Positions 15,629 through 24,650 are shown, counted from the first letter of the stretch. The stretch is DNA of 64,000 nt from CAZADH01 sp964483805 (GCA_964483805.1 CAZADH010000004.1:1-64000), one strand, 5' to 3'. Notes: a model not told the origin generated them from the letters alone. Program-made: numbers and translations.

Positions 15629-17311
15629 ATGAAACAAACGCTCAATCTGCGCCGCCTGTCGCTGCTTATTGCTCTTGTATTTACGAGCAACATTCTTCTG
15701 GCCGAGGTCGTCCGCTCCGACTCGACGCCACGTGCGACCGATCCTACGGCCGTGCGGGGCGAAGTGGTGCGGTCCGATTCCACACCCCGGGTGACCACGC
15801 CTGCCGTGCAAGGCGAGGTGGTGCGCAGCGATTCGACCCCACGCGTGACCACACCCGCGGTCCAGGGCGAAGTCGTGCGCTCCGATTCGACCCCGCGTGT
15901 AACTACGCCTGCCGTGCAAGGCGAAGTGGTGCGCAGCGACTCCACGCCCCGCATGACCACACCCGCGGTCCAGGGTGAAGTCGTGCGTTCCGATTCGACC
16001 CCACGCGCGACCACGCCGGCCGTCAAAGGCGAGGTGGTCCGCTCCGACTCGACCCCGCGCACCGCGGTGCCGCCGGCCGCACAACCGAAGGCGTTCGTTG
16101 GTGAGATCGCGGTCGGTGCGAGCCTGCTCATCGCCTACGGTCCGCAGATTCTGGCGCTCGCCGCGACGATCACGACGTTGGCGGCCGGTGTGTCGCTGTT
16201 GGTGAATACGAGCAAGTCGAGCCTCGACCTGGTCAAATCGATCGGGGCCAAACTCAACCGCATGTTGCAGTTGCTGCTCGGGCCGCTGTCGGTCAGTTCC
16301 GGTGTGGCCAAAGAGGGTGTGAACGACCTGTCGGCCCACCTGCTCACCGTGGCCAAATTCGTCAGCAACAGCGTGTCCATGCCGGTGCCCGACTTGCAGA
16401 ACGAGGTGAAGAACTCGATCGGCATGTCGCGTGACATACAAGGTATTGCTGAAAAAGGCCTGGCGATGTCGCGTGATTTCAAAGGCCTGGCGGCCGGCAC
16501 CAACGCCGATCTGAGCAAGATCATCGCCGGGGGCGAAGTGCAGGTCTACCGGGATGGCGCCGGCCGCGTTGCCGGATTCTTCGAGGCTCAGGCCGACCGG
16601 CTCGATGGCACCTTCAACCAGACCCTGGCCCACGCCCGCCAGTCGACCAACGCGCTGACGGGGCTCGAGGGGCGCATCAACGCCGCGGTGGCGGCAACCG
16701 GTCGACCGGCCGCCGAACTGACCCTGGGTGATATCGAGTTGTCGGCGGCCGAGGTCGGCAAGTCGCTCCTCGCCGCCCGCAAAGAGATGGTTGGCGCCAA
16801 TCAGGAACTGCTTGCGGCCGACAAAGGCTCGGCCGGCATGCACAACGAGCTGCTGGCGCTGATGCAGGGCATCAAGGCCGATCTCGAGAACTTCGCCGCC
16901 GGCCAGGGCATCAAAGGCGACGATCTGCAGCGGGCCATGAAAGAAGCGGCCGCCAAGGCCCAGGCTCCGGCCGGGTTGCGCGGTACCGCCGAGTTGAAGG
17001 CCGCCAACGCCGACGAAACCGCGAAACGTCTGGCCGAACAGATCAACCTGTTCACCGACGATCTGACCCGATTGGGGCAAAAGTGCGACTTCAGCATCCA
17101 GAAGCTGTCGGGCAAAGACAGTGACAAAAAAGTCGCTCCCAAAGCAAATGCCGACAAACTCGAAGGCCTCTATCTGAAGAAGAGCCAAGCTTACAAGAAC
17201 TACATTCGTGTGCTGACGACCAGCCCCGACAAAGTGTCGGCGGTCGCCGAGGCGAAGGCCGCGTTCGAGGAAGCCGAGTCGGCCTACCAGAACGCTGCCG
17301 CCCAGAACTGA
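15629..17311 (+). CDS. exported protein with seven N-terminal tandem repeats, unknown
   Basis: 560 residues. A signal peptide (1-25, ending ILLA) is followed directly by seven copies of an 18-residue unit (consensus EVVRSDSTPRVTTPAVQG) to residue ~144. Then comes a hydrophobic double segment (about 158-195) and a long, mostly helical region with DLQNEVKNSIGMSRDI, GLAMSRDF and EAKAAFEEAESAYQNAAAQN that should form coiled coils. The Ser/Thr/Pro-rich repeats suggest an extended stalk; their function is unknown. ATG 15629 has GAGGAGGG upstream, better than the longer in-frame reading from 15578. Two strong hairpins follow the stop, and the next gene is an exported metalloprotease, a possible partner. 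A perfect ATAC/GTAT site lies at 16436. Confidence 0.7.
   Translation: MKQTLNLRRLSLLIALVFTSNILLAEVVRSDSTPRATDPTAVRGEVVRSDSTPRVTTPAVQGEVVRSDSTPRVTTPAVQGEVVRSDSTPRVTTPAVQGEVVRSDSTPRMTTPAVQGEVVRSDSTPRATTPAVKGEVVRSDSTPRTAVPPAAQPKAFVGEIAVGASLLIAYGPQILALAATITTLAAGVSLLVNTSKSSLDLVKSIGAKLNRMLQLLLGPLSVSSGVAKEGVNDLSAHLLTVAKFVSNSVSMPVPDLQNEVKNSIGMSRDIQGIAEKGLAMSRDFKGLAAGTNADLSKIIAGGEVQVYRDGAGRVAGFFEAQADRLDGTFNQTLAHARQSTNALTGLEGRINAAVAATGRPAAELTLGDIELSAAEVGKSLLAARKEMVGANQELLAADKGSAGMHNELLALMQGIKADLENFAAGQGIKGDDLQRAMKEAAAKAQAPAGLRGTAELKAANADETAKRLAEQINLFTDDLTRLGQKCDFSIQKLSGKDSDKKVAPKANADKLEGLYLKKSQAYKNYIRVLTTSPDKVSAVAEAKAAFEEAESAYQNAAAQN
15704..16060 (+). repeat. seven 54-bp coding tandem repeats in alternating DNA versions
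   Basis: Each unit encodes EVVRSDSTPR plus an eight-residue linker; the first is one codon longer and the last is cut after EVVRSDSTPR. Units 2-6 alternate two synonymous spellings (GCCGTGCAAGGC with GTGCGCAGC, and GCGGTCCAGGGC with GTGCGCTCC), so the array seems to have grown by duplication of a 108-bp pair. Confidence 0.9.
16436..16446. repeat. ATAC-NNN-GTAT palindrome, site 6
   Basis: Perfect site inside the repeat-protein gene. Codons gac ata caa ggt att (D-I-Q-G-I), including the rare ATA; the motif starts at codon position 1. Confidence 0.7.
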
Positions 17312-17321
17312 ACGCAGGATG

Positions 17322-17387
17322 GCGTGACCGGCCCGGTCACGCCCCCGTCGCAACCGGCGTCGCCCCGTCTGGGGCGGCGCCGGTTGC
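17322..17387 (+). terminator. paired hairpins after the repeat-protein gene
   Basis: GCGTGACCG/CGGTCACGC with a 3-base loop (17322-17342), then GCAACCGGC/GCCGGTTGC enclosing a second GCCCC/GGGGC stem (17350-17387). There is no clear T-run, so termination is likely but not certain. Confidence 0.5.
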
Positions 17388-17479
17388 CTTCGCGGGCAAA
17401 TCCTTCGTTCTCCCCGTTCTCCGCGGTTTGCGTGGGTGCTCGCCGCCGGCAGTCGGTGTACCGCATCGACTCGGAACCC

Positions 17480-17509
17480 TTGTGGGGAGGGCGCGATGAT
17501 TGCTATAAT
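17480..17509 (+). promoter_or_regulatory. promoter of the metalloprotease gene
   Basis: TTGTGG at 17480-17485 and a perfect TATAAT at 17504-17509, 18-bp spacer, about 50 bp before the start codon. Confidence 0.65.
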
Positions 17510-17561
17510 CAGACAAATCTGCATCACTGCGCGTTTCTGCGCATGGTTCACGGAGGCTCCG

Positions 17562-19853
17562 ATGAGCAACAAGACGTTCTTCAACAGCCGATCGCGATTG
17601 GTCGTGGTGTTCGCGGTGCTGTTCCTGGGCGCGGTGTCCCTCGTGGGCGCAGCCGAGCGCAACAGTCGTGACGACGCGAGCGTGGCCCCGGTCGCGGCCG
17701 CCGCCGTGAACATCCAAGAGATGGCGCAGTTCAAGATCGTCGCGCCGGTCAATGGCACGACGCATTCGGTGCGCACCAAAGACTTCAACGGTAACTCGGT
17801 GCCGGTCTTGCGCGAGTTGCCCTCGAGCGATCCCCGTTTTCAGCAACTGAAGACCTACATCGAGAACGATTCGGGCCTGGAAAAGGTCATGGGGATGGCC
17901 TACCAGGCGCGGGTCGGCAAGACGCAGCAACTCCAGCAGCAACTGAGTCAGGGCACCCGCGACCCGGCACTCGTCAAATGGTTGCTCGCCGACACGCAGA
18001 AGCCCGTTTACCTCGAGATCGGTGATTCGGGCAATGTCTACCACGATCCGAAGGGTTTCGTGTTGGCGCAACGCAACGGGTCGACCGGCCAGGTTTCCTA
18101 CCGCGACAACTCTTACGCCAACCGGCTCGTCGTCCCGCCCAACAGCGAGGTTTTCAACGGCGGCATGAGCGACAGCGCCGCGGCCTCCGTGATCGCCCAC
18201 GAGACCGGGCACATGATCATGGACCAGCTCTACGAGACACCCAACTACCCGCGTGGCACCTATTCCGGCCCGCATGCCAAGAACAGCATCACCGACCCGC
18301 AGTTTGCGCTGTCGGAGGGCTGGGCCGAAGCGATCGAGACCATCGCCAACAAAGACCGGCTGTCGAATCCGACCTCGTGGCGCCTGAAGACCCAGAAAAA
18401 CATCGTCGACAACAAATACGTCTTCAAGAACCAGGGCGTCATCGAAGGCGTTAGCGACGGCATTCTGAAGAATGGCACCGAGCAGCTTTCCACCGAGGGC
18501 GTCAACGCGACCCTGTTCTACAAGATGTTGCAGAACAACCGCATCCAGGCGCCGTTCGACAAAGTCGCCACGGTCTTCCAGGAAAGCAAACCGCAGAGTT
18601 ACCTCGATTTCGTCAAAGCCTATGTGAACCGCTTCCCCGAAGACCGCAGCAATGTCATCAAGCAGTTTCTCGATACCACCAAGTACACGACCGTCGATCC
18701 GAGCGCGGCGTCCCGTTACAAAGCCGTGTTCGATGCCGAGCAGGCGTTGGCAGCCGCCCCCGCCGGCAGTGCCCAACGGGCACAGCTCGAAACCCGCGTC
18801 GAACAGATGCGCGCCGATTACGATGCGTGGCGCGAACAACTCTACAAACAAGCCGTTGTTGATGGCCGCGTTGATAGTGCGGTCGGCAGTCGGCAGGGTG
18901 GTGGTGCCGATCTCGACAAACAATACTCGTCGGTGAAGCGGGCCGAGATCTTCGCCCGTGGGCAGAGCGCTCTGGTGCAAGGTTGGGACAACGCCAAAGC
19001 GTCGATCAAATCCAGCTTTTCGGTGAAGAACGTGGCCATGACCGCCGGCATTTCGATCGGCGTGAACCTGGCTTCGCAGGTGCTGCGCGGCGACAAGGTC
19101 AACGTCAAGAGTGCCTTCCAGGCCATCGCTTCGGCCCAATTCGTCGGCAACGTCGTCGGCTCCGGGATGGGCGCCGCCGCAGGCCATCTCGTCGCGCCGA
19201 TCATCCAGGCGTTCGTGCCGATTCCGATCGTCGGAGCCATCGCCGGCAGCCTGATTCCAACCATGGCCTCGATTGCTGGCGGTCAGTTCGGCGGCAACCT
19301 CGGCGCCAAGATGAGTTTCAAAGAGGCGATCAAGGCGCTCGATCCGGTCGCGATCGCCGGGCAGGCCGTGGGTTCAACGGTCGGTGCCATGCTCGGTTCG
19401 ATGATTCCGATTCCCTACGTCGGCACCGTGCTCGGCGGCATGATCGGCGGCATTCTCGGAGAGAAACTGTTCACGGGCATCGCGAAGCTGTTCGGCCGCG
19501 ACAAGAAGAAACCTGCGTCCTCGTCGCCGGTGTCGTTGCCGGCGCTGCCTCCGGCACCCCTCGCGAGCATGCAGACGGCGCAGCCGGCGATCCAGTCGCC
19601 GCCCGCAACGCCGGCGCCGGTGGCGAACACCGACAGCGGTGCGGCCTCGGTGCGCCTGCCGTCCAGCCTCGATCGCATCCCGTATGCCAGCATGCATCCC
19701 AATCTGCGGGCGGTCAAAGACGAATACGAGAAAGCCTATCAAGATTATGTGCAGGCCCTGTCGGGTGGCAACCAGGTGGCGCAGAGCAAACTCAACGCTT
19801 TCGTGCAGGTGCGCGAACGGTACCGCCGGGCATTGGGTGCATACCTGAAGTAA
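17562..19853 (+). CDS. exported zinc metalloprotease with glycine-zipper membrane segments
   Basis: 763 residues. A signal peptide (about 1-30) is followed by a catalytic domain with HETGH at residues 213-217 and EGWAEAIE from residue 252, giving the HExxH zinc site plus a downstream Glu ligand as in gluzincins. A helical region follows (about 380-490). Then three hydrophobic Gly-rich stretches (about 490-645) include VGSGMGAAAGHLVAP, IPIVGAIAGSLIP and IPYVGTVLGGMIGGILG, the spacing of glycine zippers found in pore-forming and membrane-inserting proteins. A Pro/Ala linker and a short helical tail end it. ATG 17562 has GGAGG six bases upstream and a TATAAT promoter. It could be a surface protease, a toxin, or a protease acting on membrane substrates; the family is not recognised. 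Confidence 0.7.
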   Translation: MSNKTFFNSRSRLVVVFAVLFLGAVSLVGAAERNSRDDASVAPVAAAAVNIQEMAQFKIVAPVNGTTHSVRTKDFNGNSVPVLRELPSSDPRFQQLKTYIENDSGLEKVMGMAYQARVGKTQQLQQQLSQGTRDPALVKWLLADTQKPVYLEIGDSGNVYHDPKGFVLAQRNGSTGQVSYRDNSYANRLVVPPNSEVFNGGMSDSAAASVIAHETGHMIMDQLYETPNYPRGTYSGPHAKNSITDPQFALSEGWAEAIETIANKDRLSNPTSWRLKTQKNIVDNKYVFKNQGVIEGVSDGILKNGTEQLSTEGVNATLFYKMLQNNRIQAPFDKVATVFQESKPQSYLDFVKAYVNRFPEDRSNVIKQFLDTTKYTTVDPSAASRYKAVFDAEQALAAAPAGSAQRAQLETRVEQMRADYDAWREQLYKQAVVDGRVDSAVGSRQGGGADLDKQYSSVKRAEIFARGQSALVQGWDNAKASIKSSFSVKNVAMTAGISIGVNLASQVLRGDKVNVKSAFQAIASAQFVGNVVGSGMGAAAGHLVAPIIQAFVPIPIVGAIAGSLIPTMASIAGGQFGGNLGAKMSFKEAIKALDPVAIAGQAVGSTVGAMLGSMIPIPYVGTVLGGMIGGILGEKLFTGIAKLFGRDKKKPASSSPVSLPALPPAPLASMQTAQPAIQSPPATPAPVANTDSGAASVRLPSSLDRIPYASMHPNLRAVKDEYEKAYQDYVQALSGGNQVAQSKLNAFVQVRERYRRALGAYLK

Positions 19854-19948
19854 CCTGCGTGCATCGGGGTCGTGGCACCACCGAGGTGCCGCCCCCGCCG
19901 CGGTACCGCGCCGGAGTCTTCGCCAGCAGGGCGAGCCGGCGCGGTGTT

Positions 19949-20452
19949 CTATTTACAACGTATTGATTTGGGGGTTGCCCCGGCTCCTGTCAGGTTCTTG
20001 AGCACCTTCACGCCGTCTTCGCCGTCCGGGTAATACCGCGGCAGCGGGCCGATCTCGCGGTAGCCGTTGCGGGCAAACAGCGCTCGCGACGCTGCATTCG
20101 ACTGGCGGATCTCGGCGTAGCTGTCGCGCATGCCGGCGGCGACGAAGATCGCCTCCATGGCCAGCAGCAGTTGCGAGGCCGCGCCGCGGCCCTGGAGCTC
20201 CGGGGCGACGACGATGTTGTAGATGCGACCCGACGGGATCACAAACCGTCGCATCAACCCCAGCACATTGCCGAGGATCGTCTGGTCGGGTCCGCGGATG
20301 GCGAGACCCCGGCAGGTCGGTGAATGCAGGATGTGCCGCAGTTGGTACATCTTGAAGACGTCGCAGGCGAGATAGCAACGTCGCTGCAGGTTCTGGATGG
20401 CGACCGCATCACCCGGGCGTGTCTCCTCGAGGCGCCAGGATTCAACCGCCAT
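19949..20452 (-). CDS. GNAT-family N-acetyltransferase
   Basis: 167 residues with the GNAT fold: the acetyl-CoA pyrophosphate loop in IVVAPELQGRGAASQLL (about 82-98, Q/RxxGxG type), then AEIRQSNAASRALFARNGYREIG, the RimI-like C-terminal part. It transfers acetyl from acetyl-CoA to an amino group in the cytoplasm; the substrate is unknown, with ribosomal-protein or small-molecule acetylation both possible. It lies 36 bp downstream of the exported Ig-like gene and may share its transcript. A one-mismatch palindrome (19953-19963) overlaps its last codons. Confidence 0.85.
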   Translation of the reverse strand: MAVESWRLEETRPGDAVAIQNLQRRCYLACDVFKMYQLRHILHSPTCRGLAIRGPDQTILGNVLGLMRRFVIPSGRIYNIVVAPELQGRGAASQLLLAMEAIFVAAGMRDSYAEIRQSNAASRALFARNGYREIGPLPRYYPDGEDGVKVLKNLTGAGATPKSIRCK

Positions 20453-20488
20453 ACATGGCCTTGCCGTGCCCGTTTGGCTCGTCGCGGT

Positions 20489-22735
20489 TCAGGGTTTGGG
20501 CGCGTGCATGCGCTGGAAGCGGATGGCGCTGCGCAGAGCATCCCCGCCCTCCTGTTGAGACAGGGTCGCGTCGTCGGGCAGCCCGTCGGGTGCCAGGCGG
20601 CCCTCGACCACGTCGCGGAGCAACAAATCGAGGCGGGCCGGCGGCAGCCGGCCTGTGCGCAGCAATTGCATCTCACCGGCGAGACTGCCGGAGTCGAGTG
20701 CGGGGTGGGTGCCCGGCGTCATGCCAATGACGGTCGGACCGATGCCGCGCGCCGACTGGGCCAGCATGGCCACGAGAGCCGGTTCGAGGTCGCTGTCGAT
20801 GAACACGCGTCGATAGGCCACGACCCGCGCCGGTGTCGGCAAACCCAGCGGACCGACTGGCCATACATCGTATTTATCAGTGGTGGCGGCGGGGGCAGCG
20901 CGGGTGATCACCAGCGTATCGCTGCGGTCGACCCGGTGGATGAACCAACGGTCGGCCGGCCAGATCACCTTCCTGCCGGTGGCGTCGACGATCGAGAAAC
21001 GGTACCGCCCGTCGCCTCGCGATCGCGGCCAGAGCGCCTGCCAGCCGTCGGTGGTGCTGGTCTTGCAGGGCGACATTGGTACCGACCAGGCGGCACCGGT
21101 CGGTGCCGAAAGTGATGCGCCCACGAGGGTGACCGTCGCTTCGCCGTGCCAACCACCAGCCAATGCTGCCCGGGCGAAGAACACGGTGCGGTCATGGGCG
21201 GAACCCGGCATTGGTGGCTCGAAGCCACATTGGGCGTAGCGTTGGCTCGTTCCGGTTGGCGGTACGCCGCGGCGGGCGATGGCCGGTGACGCAAAACTGC
21301 GGTCTGCGATGCCGGTCGATGCTCGCATGCCTGCCCCGCCGTTAACCCCGTCGCGGTGCGCCGCCAGGATGGGTGCGGCTCGGTTGCGGCCCCCCCCGCT
21401 GATGACGATGCCGCCACCCACGACGACTGGCGGAGTCTGGTCGAGTTCGACGATGAGTGGACTCGAGAGCGCGCTGACGTTGCCGGTGCGGTTCCCGCCG
21501 ACATCCCAGGTGCCATCGGCCGCCAGCACCATCAGGAGATTTGCTCCGGTGACCAGTGGCACCGCATCGAAAGTGAAAGTGCCGTCGTTGCCGGCCGTTG
21601 TGGAAGCCAGCGGAATGCCACCGCGGGTGATGACCACGCGCACCGGAGTGCTGGTCGGGGCCGGATCGAGGGCGCCAACCCCCGTGACCTTGATCGTGGC
21701 CTGGTTCGTCGGCGTCTTGATCGAATTGAGGCTCGGAACCGCCGGTGGCGTTTGGTCGACGACCAGGGCCAGGGGGGCGCCAAACCCCGACATGTTGCCG
21801 AGTGAGTCAATACGTTGTGCAGTAATTGTATGCGTTCCGGCGCTGAGGTTGCTGAGGCCGACCGTCCAGGCTGTGGCCCCCGCGGCAACAGTTGCCGTGG
21901 CCTGCGCGACTCCGTCGACCGCCACGACGACCCGTTGTGCCGCGGCATCGATCGGCGTGGTTCCAGTGACGGTGACGCTGCTGGACCGGGTTGGCGATTG
22001 GGGGGTCGTGGTGTTGACCACCGGCGTGCCGGTGACCGTCGCGTTGACGTTGAACGCCGACTGACCGGTGCCCTGGTTGCGGGTGGCCACCGGTTCGGTG
22101 TCATCGACGCAGAGGGCGCGGATCGTGTACTGCCCGGACGGTGTGCCGGCCGGAACGGTCATGGTGTATTCGACCGAGTTGGTCGGGTACGCTGGCGTGC
22201 CGACCGGTGAAAACGACCAACCCGAACCCGGCATGATCTGGACGGTCGGGGCGACGGGCATGCGTTTGTTGCTCGACACGTTGAAGCGGACCCGGTTGAA
22301 CCCTGCGTTGGGGGAGACCAGCGACCCCTCCGTGATGTTGACGGTCACGGTGGGGGCAGTCTTGTCGATGGTGATCTGGCGTGTCGCCATGACGTTGGTG
22401 GGCGTCGCGTTGACGACCGAGGTCTCGAGGATGTCGACGCTGAACTGGTGGGCCCCCTCCGCGAGCGTGGCGCCAACGATGTTGGCCGCGGCGGTTTGTT
22501 GGCTGGTGTTCAGGTTGCCGATGCCGTTCGCGCCACTCTTGAACGACGCTGCAAACGGCGGCGTGCCACCCGTCCAGTTGGCGGTCAAGGTGATGACGAC
22601 GCCGGCATTGAAGGCCTTCGACGAGTCAGCAGGAGTGAATGTCAGTGTGGCGCTCGTCACGGCGGCTTGCCCCACGGCTGCGATCAGGACCGCCATGCAC
22701 ACCAGGGTACCGAGGATCAGTCGTCGTCGGGCCAT
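20489..22735 (-). CDS. large exported protein with Ig-like/Big domains
   Basis: 748 residues. A signal peptide (about 1-24) is followed by at least four beta-sandwich modules marked by repeated QITIDKTAPTVTVNI, LALVVDQTPPAVPSLN and LIVELDQTPPVVVGGG strings, typical of bacterial Ig-like repeats. A Gly/Arg-rich hinge lies near residue 460. The C-terminal part of about 250 residues is different, with a beta-rich segment (VTLVGASLSAPTGAAWSVPM) and helical end; it looks like a separate functional domain that I do not recognise. The ATG at 22735 has AGGAGG upstream and is preferred to a GTG that overlaps this site. Likely a surface or cell-wall protein. Confidence 0.7.
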   Translation of the reverse strand: MARRRLILGTLVCMAVLIAAVGQAAVTSATLTFTPADSSKAFNAGVVITLTANWTGGTPPFAASFKSGANGIGNLNTSQQTAAANIVGATLAEGAHQFSVDILETSVVNATPTNVMATRQITIDKTAPTVTVNITEGSLVSPNAGFNRVRFNVSSNKRMPVAPTVQIMPGSGWSFSPVGTPAYPTNSVEYTMTVPAGTPSGQYTIRALCVDDTEPVATRNQGTGQSAFNVNATVTGTPVVNTTTPQSPTRSSSVTVTGTTPIDAAAQRVVVAVDGVAQATATVAAGATAWTVGLSNLSAGTHTITAQRIDSLGNMSGFGAPLALVVDQTPPAVPSLNSIKTPTNQATIKVTGVGALDPAPTSTPVRVVITRGGIPLASTTAGNDGTFTFDAVPLVTGANLLMVLAADGTWDVGGNRTGNVSALSSPLIVELDQTPPVVVGGGIVISGGGRNRAAPILAAHRDGVNGGAGMRASTGIADRSFASPAIARRGVPPTGTSQRYAQCGFEPPMPGSAHDRTVFFARAALAGGWHGEATVTLVGASLSAPTGAAWSVPMSPCKTSTTDGWQALWPRSRGDGRYRFSIVDATGRKVIWPADRWFIHRVDRSDTLVITRAAPAATTDKYDVWPVGPLGLPTPARVVAYRRVFIDSDLEPALVAMLAQSARGIGPTVIGMTPGTHPALDSGSLAGEMQLLRTGRLPPARLDLLLRDVVEGRLAPDGLPDDATLSQQEGGDALRSAIRFQRMHAPKP
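20863..20873. repeat. ATAC-NNN-GTAT palindrome, site 7
   Basis: Perfect site in the Ig-like protein gene. Coding strand codons aaa tac gat gta tgg (K-Y-D-V-W); the motif starts at codon position 3. Confidence 0.7.
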
Positions 22736-22826
22736 ACCGCCCACCTCCTGCCGGCAAAAGACGTAACTATCTCAAATATAACCGGCAGCCCCGGTTGCCG
22801 CCCGTACTTTTCGTCGGTTGGCCCGT

Positions 22827-22862
22827 AAAACGACAAACACCCCGGGGGACAAGCCCGGAGTG
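22827..22862 (-). terminator. terminator after the 22892 gene
   Basis: Minus-strand stem CACTCCGGG/CCCGGGGTG with one mismatch and a 7-base loop, followed by TTTGTCGTTTT. Confidence 0.65.
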
Positions 22863-22891
22863 CTGTCTTGGCGAGTCCGCGGGCCGCGGCC

Positions 22892-23269
22892 CTATTGAAC
22901 GGCGTTGGCGTCGCGGAGACCGGACATCAGGCTGACGTATTCGACGATAGACCAGACCAACGGCAGGTCGTTGCGGTCGAACTTGCGCCCGTACTGCTGT
23001 TCGATCAGGGCAATGGCTTCCTGCTCCTTGTCGAGTTCGTCGAACGCGTTGCTCGAAACCAGGTGGGTGATGATCCGCAGCAGATGCTCGTTGGCGCCGG
23101 CAATGGTCGCCGACAGCTCGTCGATCTTGTTGTTCACATCTTCGCTGTTGTGGTCCCGGCAGGCCTTCTTGCTGGTGGGCGCGGTGTCGTGGTGAGGCTT
23201 TATCCGCCGCGAAAGGGAGGCGAAACGACTGGCGGATCGCCCCTTGGGTCCGTTGTCGAAGCCACTCAT
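22892..23269 (-). CDS. small soluble protein, unknown
   Basis: 125 residues, no signal peptide or membrane segment. The first 50 residues are basic and disordered-looking (SRFASLSRRIKPHHDTAP). The rest is helical and acidic (VNNKIDELSATIAGANEHLL, FDELDKEQEAIALIEQQYGR). No family is recognised. ATG 23269 has AAAGGAGG upstream; a longer reading from 23314 lacks one. A terminator follows, so it seems to be a single-gene unit. Confidence 0.6.
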   Translation of the reverse strand: MSGFDNGPKGRSASRFASLSRRIKPHHDTAPTSKKACRDHNSEDVNNKIDELSATIAGANEHLLRIITHLVSSNAFDELDKEQEAIALIEQQYGRKFDRNDLPLVWSIVEYVSLMSGLRDANAVQ

Positions 23270-23765
23270 GTCGGCCTCCTTTCTCAACCGTAGCGGTTGT
23301 TGGCTCGCTGACACCTAACAAGCAATGGCCATGCCAGTCGGGCCGGGTGCCACAAGACGATGCAACCAAACGTCACCAGCGTGATGGATGATTCATTTCG
23401 ATGCATCAAAATTTTACGGTCGTGCGTCAAATTGGGCACCATGAGGCGAAAGAGCTTCGAATCAGGTGAAAAACTGGCCGAATGAGGTATTGCAGCCGCA
23501 CCGTCGTCGTCGGGTGTACGGGGTCGACGCAGCGATCGCCGACATCCATGCGCAAAGCCCCTTAAAATCGCATATCTGGTCGCGCGCAGACCGCATATTT
23601 CGTGCAACGGATCTCACTGTACCGAGGCATTCATCATCGAATCGAATGCGTCTTGCTTGGAAGACCGCGTGCCGATAAGATTAATGTAAGTGTTATCGGG
23701 TGCGTGGGGTGCCCGCTGGCATGTTACAATCTCAACCCAGGGATTCGTAACCCAGGAGTGGTAGC
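23270..23765. other. 496-bp A+T-richer intergenic region
   Basis: No convincing gene is seen on either strand. It separates two divergent genes and is more A+T-rich than its surroundings. It holds a perfect inverted repeat CCGATAA-N14-TTATCGG (23672-23699) and a -10-like TACAAT (23725-23730) ahead of the plus-strand gene. Two CGCATAT direct repeats flank a small GGTC/GACC hairpin near 23570-23605. A small RNA cannot be excluded. Confidence 0.5.
23672..23730 (+). promoter_or_regulatory. possible operator plus -10 of the zinc-finger gene
   Basis: Inverted repeat CCGATAA/TTATCGG with 14-bp centre ends 25 bp before TACAAT (23725-23730). That places it just upstream of where a -35 would lie, as expected for an activator or repressor site. 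Confidence 0.35.
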
Positions 23766-24650
23766 GTGTTGATGAATCAGACCAGATCATTCCGCGGTGG
23801 GCGGCTTTCTTTCGTTGTCGTCATTGCTGCGATTGCGTTTTTTGCGGCCGTTGTTCCGGCGGGGGCTGTCGTTCGCGAGCAGATGGTGCAGGCGTTCGAT
23901 CACTTCTCGCCATCCGGAACCTTTGAAACGAGCTTCGAACACCGCATCGATATTCCGGGCGAGTGGGCGACGAACAACATGGTGTTCGTGTCGCGCGTGC
24001 TTCGGTTGTCGGGGAAGTTGCACGTCGAGCGCGAGGAGCTGACGGGCACCTATTACTACATCAAGGTGGGCCTGCCCCGCGCTTTGAACGCGCCCGCGTC
24101 CGGGTCCATCACCATCATGCTCGAGGCAGCCGCCGAAGCGCCGTTCCTTCCGGTTCTCGATCCGTGCGATCGCATGACCGTCGGCGGTTCCCCGGCGAAG
24201 CCCGCGTTCTCTTGGCGCGGCCACGGCGAATACACCGCAATCAGCCTGTTCGACAAGTCATGGAACAAGACCGTATGGGAACGGGTGGTGCAGGGTGCGA
24301 CCACAGCCGTTAAGATCGACGGCAACATGATGGTCGGGCACCATTACATCTGGGCCTTGAAACAAACCGATGAGACGGCGCGTTATTCCCCGGAGGCGCA
24401 AGCGGCGTTTGCCATCGGCACGCGCCCCGAGCGGTGTGCCAAGTGTGCCGGACAGGGCAAAACCCTGTGCCCCACATGCCGCGGCACCGGTTCCGTGACC
24501 GGTCCCAATGGTCCGCAGATCTGCCTGCCCTGCAACGGTCGGGGTCATATCAAGTGCACCGCCTGCAACGGCCATGGCACCATCCAGGCGCCGATTATCG
24601 TCGAAGAGCCGCTGCCGGCTCCGGCCAACGGCACCACGCCCGGACACTGA
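23766..24650 (+). CDS. exported protein with DnaJ-type zinc finger and no J domain
   Basis: 294 residues. A signal peptide (about 1-35) is followed by a beta-rich domain of about 185 residues ending near FAIGTRPER. Then come four CxxCxGxG-type units, CAKCAGQG, CPTCRGTG, CLPCNGRG and CTACNGHG, the two-zinc-centre module of DnaJ. The J domain and DnaJ C-terminal domains are absent. In DnaJ this module binds unfolded protein and has thiol-disulfide activity, so an extracytoplasmic holdase or redox role is conceivable. The start is ambiguous: GTG 23766 and TTG 23769 suit the AGGAG at 23753-23757, and ATG 23772 is further away. A strong terminator follows. Confidence 0.7.
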   Translation: MLMNQTRSFRGGRLSFVVVIAAIAFFAAVVPAGAVVREQMVQAFDHFSPSGTFETSFEHRIDIPGEWATNNMVFVSRVLRLSGKLHVEREELTGTYYYIKVGLPRALNAPASGSITIMLEAAAEAPFLPVLDPCDRMTVGGSPAKPAFSWRGHGEYTAISLFDKSWNKTVWERVVQGATTAVKIDGNMMVGHHYIWALKQTDETARYSPEAQAAFAIGTRPERCAKCAGQGKTLCPTCRGTGSVTGPNGPQICLPCNGRGHIKCTACNGHGTIQAPIIVEEPLPAPANGTTPGH

